Shown here one piece after another: positions 20,887 through 31,845 of a stretch of 64,000 nucleotides of DNA (positions within the stretch are counted from its first letter, which is position 1; each line of letters starts with the position of its first letter). The notes below the pieces were generated by a model that saw only the letters and a program-made list of their open reading frames with translations, made no database searches and was not told the origin of the DNA. Origin of the DNA: Gentiana macrophylla (Eukaryota; Streptophyta; Magnoliopsida; Gentianales; Gentianaceae). Position numbers and translations under genes: made by a program. Location of the stretch: positions 62,426,834 through 62,490,833 of the forward strand of contig CM047805.1 of NCBI GenBank assembly GCA_026214975.1. The letters run 5' to 3'.

Positions 20887-21900
20887 TGCTTGTCCCGAGC
20901 GAAACAAAACAAGATCAAGGCTCGGAAAAAAGATAGTCATTTCAGCAAGAATAAAGCATATTTAATAAATTAGAGGTTCACCCCTGTGTGTGTGCAAAGC
21001 CATAGCAAACTTCCACCAAGTCCAAACTTGAAATCTATTCAAAGCAACTAGCAAATACCCCATTTAAACTAGAAATAAATGATACTTATAACATGCACCC
21101 TACAAAACGTAACATATCTTTAAAAGGATGATAGAATACATTTAGGACCTTTCTAACATACTCAGAAGATAATCCCTACAACATATCTGTCGGTTTATAC
21201 TGGGGATAAGGGAGGCGATAACTAAGTCTTATATCAATTCATACCAATACCTTTTGTAAGTTGATTTAATTAACATTCACATTTATACGCACATCAGAAT
21301 GAGCTATTGCCCGTCATAGTAGAATAGGACATTCGAGATATGACCTACTGTACTCAAATCATCAAGCAGCTTCTTCTGACTGTCATGAGCTTTTGGTCAT
21401 CATAGTGGTATAGGACATTCGAGATATGACCTACCTCACTCAAATCATCGATCAGCTTCCGACACACCCAATTAATTCATTTTTTTTAAAACAACTTTTT
21501 AAAGCACAATAGTCACGTTTCGCTTATCACATTCAAACCTAAGATATTCACAGTATGTCATACTCCGGCTCTAAACACAAACTATTATAATTCTCACGAT
21601 ACGCACATTAGCACTAAGCACAAGATACTTATAAGATAATCAAAAATTACTAATCCAAATGGGTATAGCTTTATATTTTAGCTCATTATTTAATATGGCT
21701 CGTGAGATGTATGTCGGGTGAAACATCTAACCTACTAAACATACAATATACTGACATAAATGTCTATAAAACCGAACAAAAATATGCATTCGCTCAACCA
21801 GGACAAAACAAAAATTTGAAAATTTTAGCTCTTCAAAGTATAGAATAACAATATAAGCAAAAAGATACACATAACCATTCCCCTTCCCCACACTTAAACG
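20887..21900 (-). other. Conserved non-coding 3' module of gypsy C
   Basis: About 1 kb with no gene. Read on the minus strand it has, in order: an internal polypurine tract (21,880-21,898, AAGTGTGGGGAAGGGG), a block at 21,525-21,554 (ACTGTGAATATCTTAGG…), two hairpins (21,411-21,433 and 21,325-21,347), and a block at 21,169-21,208 (TTATCCCCAGTATAAAC… and TAGGGATTAT). Each has a counterpart in gypsy B at nearly the same distance from the 3' LTR. Confidence 0.65.
21325..21433 (-). repeat. Two-hairpin array in the gypsy C 3' region
   Basis: Minus strand TAGGTCAT-ATCTCGA-ATGTCCTA occurs at 21,325-21,347 and 21,411-21,433. Each stem has seven pairs and one U:U mismatch; the loop AUCUCGA differs by one base from the loop in gypsy B. 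Flanks TGATTTGAGT before and CCACTATGA after are also shared with gypsy B. Confidence 0.6.
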
Positions 21901-22773
21901 ACAACATGTCCTCATGTTGTGCAGAATTTAAGAACGGATAAAGTACTTAGCTGATTGTAATTCGAAGGTGGCAATCGGAAGTGGTCATGAGTCGAGATCC
22001 GAAATGCTTGAAGAAAGCGATGAAGCGTGGACCATCCACCGTAAAATCGAATTCATCTAAAAGCTCACAATCGCCATCGCAAATATCCACGCACACATGA
22101 GAAAACAAGACGTACCTCGGGGGACACAGGGGAATATAACATGTCGCGCAAAAGTAGCGATAGAGGATACTATAAAGTAGCAGAGCTAGATGCAACAAAA
22201 CAAAAAGCCGAATCAAAGCGAGATCCATACAACACTCTTATTAGACTAAAACTAAAACACATAAAACAAAGACAAAAGTAATATAAAAAGTAACTAATAT
22301 AAATATAGATATCTATGATGCCCCCTAGTGGCGCTTTTGGTTTATGTCGTTAGCTCGGCAATCCTGCAACTCAGCCTGGATCAGGCCATTTAACCTTTCT
22401 TCCAGCCAATACATCGTGTAAGCTCGATAAGTAGTGTGGTTTGCAAAAAGCGAAGATCTAACACATGGGGTCAAGCTTTTGATAGCTTTCCAAACACTTT
22501 TAATCCTCCCCATTGTAGACTTCTTCTTCTTCAGACGTCTCTTAAGTTGTTGCTCCCTTTTAAACTCTTCCATATCCCAACTACGACCATGACTTCCTCT
22601 AATGGACCAACTTGCCGTCATCCTCAGAAAACAAGTCGGGTGAAAATTCGTCAAACTTATTGACTGGGTATACCACACCCAAGGATGTCGAGGAAATGAA
22701 CAATCAAAGGTTTTTCTTTGGTTTGACCGATATAATGCTTGCACCTTTGACCATTCACTCTGAACGGCTGGTC
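21901..22773 (-). other. Unassigned 3' region of gypsy C
   Basis: No domain recognised. The minus-strand frame 22,325-22,843 is open for 172 codons. Its part right of 22,774 lies in the CACTA-like end. The rest is basic and Ser/Lys-rich (a KRRLKKKKS stretch) with no known motif, no signal peptide and no clear membrane segment. It sits where some Athila elements have an extra ORF, but I cannot support an envelope-like call. Confidence 0.35.
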
Positions 22774-23348
22774 CACTACTAGAATTTCCGGCAATTCCTA
22801 CGGAGAATTGCCGGTATTTCGTCGAAATACGTGTTCCGACCAATTACCGACTAAATATGGGCTGTTGGAAAAAGCCCGTTGAAACGTGTTGCGACGAAAT
22901 TTCCGGCGAGTATAGCGACAAAATTTGCTACGAATGGTTCCGACAAAATTAGCGAAGTTCTTACGAAATGATTCCAACGAACTTCGACAATTTATTCCGA
23001 CAAATTTCCAACGAAAATTTGCTTAATTTTTCCGACTAAATTCGACAAATTTTGTCAGCGATTTGTCGGTAATTTTCATAACATCTCTTTGTGATTATTA
23101 AAAGAAAAACCATTTCGACAACATTCGGACGAATGCCCGATTTAATTTCGTCACTACTACTCTGTCGGAAACATTAGATTTTTTTATTTTTATTTATTCG
23201 TAAATTCTCATTCCCACTGTCCAAATAAATCACAATTTCACAATTCATGAAAAACTAACACAATATTTAACTAATGCATCAACCAAACCAAGTCAATAAA
23301 GGCTCCATATAGCTAATTAGTAAGTTACAAAAGCTTATGTTGTTCAAC

Positions 23349-24097
23349 TTAGGATTCCCAAAACAAAATAAAGTGACAACACAATACATAGCAAAATATG
23401 AACAATCCATAATCCTCACTATCAAGCACCACCTGAGTATGGAGGAATCCTTGGACTAGCTGCGCAATCCTTGCTATCTCCGCTTTGCATTGCAGATTGT
23501 GCGCCGTTGCTCTCTCTCTCCTCGGCCAAACTTTCACGTCTGTGAAAGGTCTTCACGCAACCTAGAATTTTCTTTCGAAAATTCGTGATACTGCTGCGTC
23601 AAAACCTCATTTGGCATCGTATGAGAAACCGATCCACTCGTGTATTCTGAAGATAAATTACCCAAGCCTTTAATGAAAATAAAGCCACCGAAGAACGAAA
23701 CCATAATGTCATGTAGAGTTGCTATAATAAAATAAAATGCTGACATAATGTATATTGAAATCTAAATATTCCGTGATCATCAATGCCGAGCGCCATCTAA
23801 AGTACGGAGGTAGTTGCGACTAACCGTGCAATCATTTCTATGTTCGCGTGTTTGCCAGATTGTGTGGTTGTAGACTTCACACACTCTTCAGAAAACCTCA
23901 ACTAAACTTTCATGTGCAAGATAAAGGTCTTTAATTCTTCTCCTCTGATATCTATGACATTTGTTGCAACAACTCATCACACGGCATTGAATGTGAAATT
24001 GATCCACTATACTTTGACGATAAATTACATGTACTGAAACATAAACTAGAATGACAAAACAAATAAGTAACATAAGTAGATTTCTCAAAACAAACAC
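23349..24097 (-). pseudogene. Tandemly duplicated exon-like module in the CACTA-like element
   Basis: Two diverged copies of a roughly 350-bp unit lie at about 23,400-23,760 and 23,770-24,090. On the minus strand copy 1 reads TMPNEVLTQQYHEFSKENSRL (a coiled-coil-like segment), then LQCKAEIARIAQLVQGFLHT. Copy 2 has a degraded equivalent. The composition fits the coiled-coil region of plant CACTA accessory transposase proteins, but this is a resemblance only. Frames are broken. Confidence 0.35.
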
Positions 24098-24231
24098 AAT
24101 AGTTCATTATAAATCAAACAAAAACATGATAATATAAGGAACATGTATAGAAACATGTATTGCTAAGGAACATTCTAAACATTAAAAATTCCTAGGAACA
24201 ACAATATGGTAGAATTCTGAAACATACTTAG

Positions 24232-24233
<2 letters not shown>

Positions 24234-24310
<77 letters not shown>
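24234..24310. repeat. TA microsatellite
   Basis: About 75 bp of uninterrupted (TA)n inside the CACTA-like insertion. Confidence 0.95.
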
Positions 24311-24311
<1 letters not shown>

Positions 24312-25825
24312 TCAGCAGGAACATAGTACCGGATCTCACATAAATGATAGTCACACAATTAAAAATTAACATGATAAAACCAATACATGGAGCTAAAAGT
24401 TATCCCATGTTCATGAACCAAAACAAATCAAACTTGCAATGCAAAATTACATGCTGGGTCATAGTTAATCTCTTCCTAAATTCAAACAATCCAATTGACA
24501 AAGTAGAAAAGTGATAAGATTTAATGGTTACCATATGATAAATTGTATTGCCTACCGGATCCAAAGACATTTCACCATTGTTATATACGAAGGGAAATGA
24601 TATATACTCCTTATCCTGCCATAAATATCTTCTGAAGACAATCTGTCAATGAATGTTAGTGGAAAGAAATCAAAGATTTTTGCAAGAACGAAAATTCAAA
24701 AACAATTTTTGCAAAAACAAAAATTCAAAAACATTGTGTTGAGCAGTAAAAAATTGCCAACCTGATCAAAATCTTCTGTGTACACACATACTAGAATTTT
24801 CGGATATAGGTCACTTCATCAACCATATCAGATTAGTATCCATGAATGCAACATAATTTAATTAATTTCATTGTTTCCAAACAATATTTCACAACGGCCC
24901 TGGCGTGTAAATGGTAAGCACTATTTCAAAATAGAAAAAACCATCTTAAACGTGTTGTGTTAATGGATTGGATGTGAAGTGATTCTCATACATGAAGTGA
25001 TTCTCTTGAAAAATAAAACCAAAGTTAATGACTCCATCTAGAGTTAAACGAGAATGGCTATTTACCATAACCAAACACAAAAAATACTTTGCGAAAATCG
25101 AAGTGCATGGAGGGAAAACCACAAAATTAATTAGTAGGTAATTCACCCACAGAAAAGAATTTAGTAATTCACATAATAGTTTTAAGAGTGTATGCAACGA
25201 AGCAGAAACTCACAAGCTAGAACGACGTAGAAATTGGATAATCAATGATATTGGGAACGCCAGAAATCCAAATGGCTGGATATATATACACACGCATAAT
25301 CCACAGAAGGAACCATCATCTTCCTCAGCCACATAGCTTCCCAACACTGTACAGACATAACAGGAAGGGTAGAAAGTGATGAAGATGGAGAGTTTACGAT
25401 TACGTTACGATATGCAAAAAAGTGAAAAACCATACCGTCATAATGAGTATATTTGATATGATGACCCCCAAATTGGCACCAGCCTTTGGGGATGCGATCT
25501 GCTCCATACCAATTACGTTACAATGTGCTTTCTTTAGTAAAGAATCTCCTATATCATTATGTTGTTGATGCAGAAACAAAAATCTGCATGCTAGTACATA
25601 AAAAGTCATCCACAGCAAGCTACAACAGCTACCACTCAAATAAAATCCATCCGGACCCTTTTCCTTTCTTCCCCTTCATTTTCTTTCAATCCAAACAGGC
25701 CCTAAATGTTTAAGTCAAAGGCATTAAAATACAAATAAGGCCAACTTTCAGAATGTTTAGTTCAATAGAGTAAAATACATAAGATTCCTCAAATATTTGA
25801 TGCCATATATGTGGACATTAGCTTC
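24311..25825. other. AT-rich DNA with no recognised gene
   Basis: Short open frames only (none over 90 codons, none with a known motif). It contains a near-duplicate of GGACATTAGCTT around 25,815 and 25,866, next to the end of integrase, which may mark the insertion edge. Confidence 0.5.
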
Positions 25826-27001
25826 TCATGTCAAAGGTAAACTAATGCTACAGGAATGATTTGTGGACATTAGCTTACCATGACCTCTTAGTTCTAAAAC
25901 ACCTCCAGGAATGATTTGCAGAATTTCAAAGGGGCCGGACCAACGTGTTCTCAACTTTCCAGGGAACATATGTAACTTGGAATTGTACAATAGAACTTGC
26001 TCCCCAACTTGAAATTCTCGCTTCTTGATTTTGGCATCATGAAGGAGTTTCATTCTATCTTTACTTATCCTGGCACTCTCGTAGGCTTGGAGTCTAAACT
26101 CATCTAACTCATGCAACTGCTGCAGTCGGTGTTCACCACATGATTGGGTATCGAAGTTTAAGAACTTAGTGGCCCAATACGCTCTATGCTCCAACTCAAC
26201 TGGCAGGTGGCATGGTTTTCCATATACCATCTGATAGGGTGATGTACCCATGGGGGTTTTGTAGGAAGTTCGATATGCCCATAATACATCATCCAACTTA
26301 AGACTCCAGTCCTTTCTGTGACTGTTTACTACTTTCTCCAGGATCTTCTTCAAGCTCTGATTGCTTCATTCAACCTGACCACTAGTCATAGGGTGATATG
26401 GTGTGCCGATTTTATGCCGAACACCATATTTCTCAAGTACTTTCTCTAGTGGTCGGTTGCAGAAGTGTGTTCTCTCATCGCTTATCAAGGCACGTGGGCA
26501 CCCAAATCTTACAAAGATGTTTTTCTTTAGAAAATTCATGACCGTTTTATGATCATTGCAAGAAGTGGCTTGGGCCTCCACCCATTTCAATACATAATCG
26601 ACACAGACTAAGATGTATTTATTTCCTTAGGAAGATGGGAACGGGCCCATAAAATCAATCCCCCATACATCGAAGACTTCACATTCTAGAATGGGTTTCA
26701 ATGGCATGTCAAAACGCCTTGTTAAAGCTCCGGTTCGTTGGCACCTATCACAAGCTTTGCAGAAAGCTTCTGAATCCTTGAAGATCGTGGGCCAATAGAA
26801 ACCAGACTGAAAGATCTTGGCAACGGTTTTCCAAGGACCAAAGTGACCGCCAGTAGGCCCACTGTGGCATTGTTCAATAATATCACGTTGCTCAGATTCA
26901 GGAACACATCTCCTTGACAATCCGTCTTTGCAAATTTTGAAGAGGTAAGGTTCATCCCATACAAATGTTTTCAATTCAGAGAAGAATTTCTTCTTCTCCA
27001 C
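25826..27001 (-). pseudogene. Gypsy C integrase
   Basis: Three consecutive minus-strand frames. 26,627-27,001: zinc-binding N-terminus (QCHSGPTGGHFGPWKTVAKI, then CKACDRCQRTG) and first Asp (DVWGIDFMGPFPSS). 26,366-26,590: second Asp in [14 protein letters not shown] and the Glu block TSGQVE. 25,826-26,353: C-terminal domain ([20 protein letters not shown], then [13 protein letters not shown]). Stops at about 26,360 and 26,620 interrupt. The C-terminal tail is replaced by foreign sequence after about 25,870. Confidence 0.88.
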
Positions 27002-27700
27002 GATATGAAAATTCGGATTTAGATATTGGGAATGCAGGTAGTTGGCGATGGAAGAATACCATGGAACATCACAGTGCGCAATCGTCTATAAGCATAACAT
27101 TTTCAAGAGGAAAGTAAAGGTCTATATTGTTAGGTTCTTGCTCTTCCTCATTCAACATCCTTGAAACATGATCACTACTACGTTTTACTTTGCCCTTTTG
27201 TCCTTAATCGAGCGTCAAACTCTTGCGGATCGGTATCCAACGTAGTAAGCGCGGTTTAGCATCTTTCTTTGTCATTAGATATCGCATAAGCGGCGTGATC
27301 GACCCACACACGATCGCTGCAGACTCCAACAAGTAACTACGAAATTTGTCTATAGCGAAGACTACGGCCAATAATTCCTTTTCAGTTGTGGTATAGTTTA
27401 CTTGAGTAGGGTTTAGTGTGTGACTGGCGTAAGATATGGGCTGGAACTTTCCCTTTATTCATTGTCCTAAGACTGCACCAACAGCGTAGTTGGATGCATC
27501 ACACATAAGCTCGAAGGGTAGATTCGGTCGGGAGAGATAAGAAATCGGTGCAGAAATCAAGCGACTTTTAAGCTCCTCAAACGCTTGCTTGCAACTATCA
27601 TCAAAATTAAAAACAACATCTTCTTTGAGTAGGGTAGATAGGGGCTTGGCTATCTTGGAAAAGTCTTTAATGAATCTCCTATAAAAACCGACGTGTCCAA
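27002..27700 (-). pseudogene. Gypsy C RNase H
   Basis: Broken sequence between RT and integrase. Recognisable words on the minus strand include the RNase H start (a CDASNYAVGAVL-like block near 27,500), YASHTLNPTQVNYTTTEKELLAVVFA-like near 27,370-27,430, and a DHVSRM-like C-terminal block near 27,165. No frame is long. Confidence 0.65.
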
Positions 27701-28350
27701 GAAACCTCTCACTTCGCGCACATTTCTAGGAAAACTCATCTTCTCTATAGCCTCCACTTTTGCCCTATCTACTTTCATACCTTTGCATTTGAGATCTTGT
27801 GGCCAAGAACTATTCCTTCATCTACCATAAAATGGCACTTTTCCCGATTTAGGACTAAGTTCTTTTCCACTCGGTGGGATAAAACACTGGTCAAGATTAT
27901 CAAGACAATCATCGAAGGATTGACCAAAGGCGAGAAATCATCCATGAATATCTCCATACACTTTTAAACCAAATTTATCAAAGATTGCCAACATACACCT
28001 TTGGAATGTAATTTGGGGCATTGCAGAGACCAAATGGCATTCGCTTGTGGCGAATGTACCATAGGAAGGTGAAAGTTGTCTTTTCTTGGTCATTGGATCT
28101 ATGGGTATCTCGGAAATATCCCGTATATCCATCAAGGAAATAGTAGAATGCATGTCCCGCCAGACGCTACAGCATCACGGTCAATGAAAAGAAGGGGAAA
28201 TGATCTTTCATTGTAACTTCATTGAGTTTTTACGTAGTCGAAATCTGAGACTCTATAACCCGTTACTAGCCTCAATGCTATTTCTTCACCCATTTCATTC
28301 TTCTCGATAGTAATTCCTCATTTCTTAGGAACTACTTGAGTAGGGACACC
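27701..28350 (-). pseudogene. Gypsy C reverse transcriptase
   Basis: Minus-strand frames 27,938-28,153 and 27,775-27,957. Visible are DIRDISEIPIDPMTKKRQLSPSYGTFA (garbled YFQIPI…FTCPYGTFA), the catalytic block IFMDDFS, and LVLNREKCHFMVDEGIVLGHKIS. The FMDD Asp pair is intact. Several shifts. Confidence 0.75.
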
Positions 28351-28915
28351 CATTCACTTTGTCAAACAATTGCATAAATAATACCCATGTCCAAAAGCTT
28401 GATAATCTCCTTCTTAACTACTTCTTGCATGTGAGGTTGAGCCTCCTGCTGGGTCTGTCTAACACACTTGGCACCCTCTTGCTTTTAATCTTGTGCATGC
28501 ATAAGTCGGAGATATCCCTCGATGTCTCCCACTTGCCAACCAAAAACTTTCTCATTCTTTCTCAAAATGTTTAACAGTTTCATCTCTTCCAACCGGGATA
28601 GCTTGGCAGAAATAATCAACGGAAGCTTGTCACCTTCTCTCAAGAAAACATATTTTAGATGCTTAGGTAACGGCTTGATGCATCGGATCTACAGGGGGTT
28701 CTTCTAAACTCGATTTAAGATCTCCACTTTTCAACTCAACATCACTGAGTTTACTTAGTGGTCCCACTGCCAAAGCTTCTACTTTCAACGAAACTTTATT
28801 AAACTCAGCTTCTAATTGTTCTAGATTCACCCAACCATGATTATTCAAATTTTCAACTAATCGCTCATATTCGTCTCAAATGACCATGACTTGCTTTTCC
28901 ATGTAATCATTAAAG
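28351..28915 (-). pseudogene. Gypsy C protease-RT linker
   Basis: The degraded linker includes a minus-strand LKHLKYVFLREGDKLPLI-like stretch at about 28,620-28,670, which is the usual entry to gypsy RT, and the frame 28,663-28,848 with acidic composition. Confidence 0.55.
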
Positions 28916-29690
28916 TCATCGACATATCCTCAATGGAGAAGCCGGTTGGATAATCGAGGTCTCTCGAATAGCTTTGGAGACACTGTAGCTCACCTCCTGA
29001 TCACCGACTCGTATGGTCACTTGCCCACCTTCACAAACAATGAGGGCTCTGGCTGTAGAAAGAAAAGGTCTTCCAAGTATCAAGGGGACATTCTCATCCT
29101 TTTCTATGTCTAGGACGTACCAGTCAACCGGAAAAGTAAATCTATCAATTTGAACTAATACGTCCTTTAGTATCCCCGCAACTTTCTTGGAAGATCTATC
29201 AGCGAATTGTAGGTTCATGGTGTGGGTTCTAAAAGATCATTCAATCCAAGCTGTTTACATACAGACAATGGCATCAGACTTATGGATGCACCCAGGTCAC
29301 ATAAAGAGTTTGGGAAGACTAGGCCTCCCATCAGCAATGTGAGCACAAATTTCCCAAGGTCACCCCTCTTGATTGGTAGATCTTCATAACTTATCATAGA
29401 GCAATCCACACCAATCAACCGATCCATGTCTTCTAACTTCTTCTTAGAAGAAACAACATCCTTGATGAACTTAGTGTACTTAGGCATCTCAACCAAAACA
29501 TCAGATAATGGAAGATTAACCTGAGTATTTTTCAAAAGATTAAGCACTTTTTCATATTTCTTGTCCTCATGCAAGGAGATGTTGCTTTTTCTAGGTGGAA
29601 ATGGTAGTTTCTTTAAATCACTCTCAGAAAAGACTTTCTTCGAGGATGAACCGATGACTTTATCTTCCAAATCTTTCCACCTCACCACTT
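28916..29690 (-). pseudogene. Gypsy C aspartic protease
   Basis: The frame 29,215-29,688 has KLPFPPRKSNISLHEDKKYE, then KRGDLGKFVLTLLMGGL, and the active-site block CDLGASISLMPLSVCKQLGL. The frame 28,916-29,218 carries the C-terminal strands (VDWYVLDIEKDENVPLILGR, FLSTARALI). The active site is D-L-G-A as in gypsy B. A single break at about 29,216 separates the halves. The second copy is at 52,960-53,690. Confidence 0.85.
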
Positions 29691-31440
29691 TCTCACTTCT
29701 TTTACTAGTCGGGATCCGCCACCGACTCTCACTTGATTCTTCATTTCTCGAGGATCGACCACTTGAGTACTCTCTTGCGAAAAAGGGAACATGGGTGCTC
29801 GATTTCCCTCTGCCTCATCAACGGCATGAGGGTTAGTGGTTTCCTGGTTCGGGGACCACTAAGTTGAGTACCAGATCGAGATTCATGGCTTTGGCCTCTT
29901 CTTTACCATAGGAATTGAAGGAACTAGGTCGGTGCAGCACCGCCATGATTCAAGTCGGTCCGAGCTACTGACCACCCCGAGGATTTTTCTCCGTAAAAAG
30001 TGGGCAACCGCCTGAGGGTCTGGAAGCTAGTTGGCCAGCCATTTGCCCGATCCGCCTCTCAAGACTCTTTATTGTGCTCGAAGGATTGGATATTATTATT
30101 GCTCCTCTAGTTTAGCTTCAAGATCATTAGAGTGAGTGAGAGGGCCTTGAGAGTTCGAAAGTTCTGCGGGATAGTTTGGTGAGCGATTTCAAACGCAGAT
30201 TTGAATTGTTTGGCCAATTTTGATTGAACCTCGATTTGTATTTGAAAAATTCGTGTTCGAGTTACGATTGAAGCTTGGGTTTAGATTGAAATTCGATTTC
30301 GGTTAAAATTAATTTTGATTGAGATTTTGATTTACGATGGAAACCCTGGTTTTGAAGATTGCTTTGGCCGAAGAAGGCGATTGTTAAATCTCGATTTTCT
30401 TGGCCAAGGAAAGCATTAACTTCAGCATTCTGTCCATTCATAGGACAGAAGCGAGAGGTGTGCCCCACATTATCACATGCCTGGCATGTGACTGAATTGT
30501 ACTGTCCCTGATTCTGGACAGCATTGACTTGATAGGTCGAAGGGGAAATAAATTGACACTGGCCAACCATATGGCCAGTTTGACAACAATTTTCACAATA
30601 CAGAACTTGAGAGTTCTGCGGAAATGATAGATTCTGATTCGTTGGATTTAGAGACCTTGTAAGAGCAGCCACCTGCTGTTGCAGCATGGCAATTTGATTT
30701 TGATTGTTCACCTCCTCGATCCTAGGAGGAGGAGGAGGTGCCTGAATAGCTTGAGAGGAGGGGGCATAATTATATTTGGAAATATCCTCTAATAATGCCC
30801 ACCCTTCTGCAGGTGTTTTCCTCAGGAATGTCCCACTAGAAGAACTATTGACCATACCCTTAGTGAGCTCGGTCAATCCACTGAAAAATGTGTTGACTTG
30901 CCTTTGCAAGTCCAAACCGTGGTGAGGGCATTTACGAAGAAGATCTTTGAATCTCTTCCATGCATCAAAGAACGATTCGTTTTCCTTTTGATAAAAAGTG
31001 AAAATTTCACTTAAGCATTGGGTGCATCTTGGATGGTGGGAAATATTGACTTAGGAACTCTTTTTGAGTCGGCCAGGTGGTGATTGATTCGGCAGAGAGA
31101 GTTGTACTACTCTTTTGCCTCCCCTTTCAAGAAAGCGGGAATAACTTCAACTTTATCGCATCCTCACTTACACCTTGAATGCGAGTCGTACCACATATCT
31201 CCAAAAATGTGTATGCGTGAGTATGAGATTTTGATTGAAAACCATGGAAGATTGATGCATGTTGCATCATTTGGATGAGCCCAGGTTTGAGTTCGAAGGT
31301 TGGTGCATTTATGGCGGGTAGAACGATGGCCGGGTTGACTTTGACTTCACCAGGCATGGCGTAGTCAGCCAACGTATGTCTATCTTCTGCAGCCATAATG
31401 ACTATGTCTTCGATCTCCTCAGCTAAACGTTCCTCAAGGT
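29691..31440 (-). pseudogene. Gypsy C gag with two zinc knuckles
   Basis: The frame 30,262-30,915 contains two CX2CX4HX4C knuckles (CENCCQTGHMVGQC and CQACDNVGHTSRFC), an unusual pair for this class, preceded by a Gln/Asn-rich helix (NQIAMLQQQVAALTRSL). 31,127-31,396 is the N-terminus (TLADYAMPGEVKVNPAIVLP, then FELKPGLIQMM), matching the conserved start of Athila/Tat gag. The core (SPFHSITTWDELAQKFL-like) is degraded between them at about 30,916-31,126. The 29,691-30,261 part is low complexity and broken. Confidence 0.8.
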
Positions 31441-31845
31441 CTTGATCGGCCCGCAGGACGGATTCTCTGCCTGTTTGGTCGGACTATGGTCCGCTCGAGG
31501 TCGGTGGTATAGAGTAGTGGCCCTTTTTGACTTCGAGTTTGCATAAACCGAAACCAAAATCAAGTTGTCTAAACTAAAAACTAAAAGTTAAAAACTATGA
31601 AAAGAAAATAAAAACAGGAGGGGATGAGGCGGGCGTCCAATTAATCGGATGGGCGTCTGCTGAAGAACTAGACGGCCGTTTGGGGCAAGCCAGGCGCTTC
31701 GTGCGATTTCCTCAAACGGTACTGAGTTGGCTCTTTTTAGATGGGACGGGCGTCCGCTTACTCGGACGCCCGTTTGGAAACCAACCATAAAACTTAGTAA
31801 AACTAGACAACGTGCATCGAGTCCCCCGGAACGGCGCCAAAAACT
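31441..31845 (-). other. 5' leader and tRNA-Asp type primer binding site of gypsy C
   Basis: The minus strand just inside the 5' LTR reads TGGCGCCGTTCCGGGGG at about 31,823-31,839, close to the tRNA-Asp primer site used by Athila/Tat elements (one short difference). The leader at 31,625-31,780 has the GACGCCCGTC-type motif at least six times, matching the cluster in the LTR promoter. Confidence 0.75.

Larger units (their letters stand above)
22774..25870. mobile_element. CACTA-like (En/Spm) DNA transposon inserted in gypsy C
   Basis: 22,774 begins CACTACTAGAATTTCCGG, a CACTA-type terminus. The next about 380 bp contain many copies of TCCGACAAA / TTCGTCGGAA-like words in both orientations, as in the subterminal repeats of these elements. 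A second CACTACTACT…GTCGGAA string is at about 23,147. Removing this segment makes the gypsy C 3' region about the same length as that of gypsy B. I do not find the opposite terminus; the right edge (near the end of integrase) is approximate and may be truncated. Confidence 0.5.

Noticed and set aside
22325..22843. A 172-codon minus-strand ORF as an intact gene
   Set aside because: It crosses the edge of the CACTA-like insertion at 22,774, so the first part belongs to another element. No domain is recognisable.
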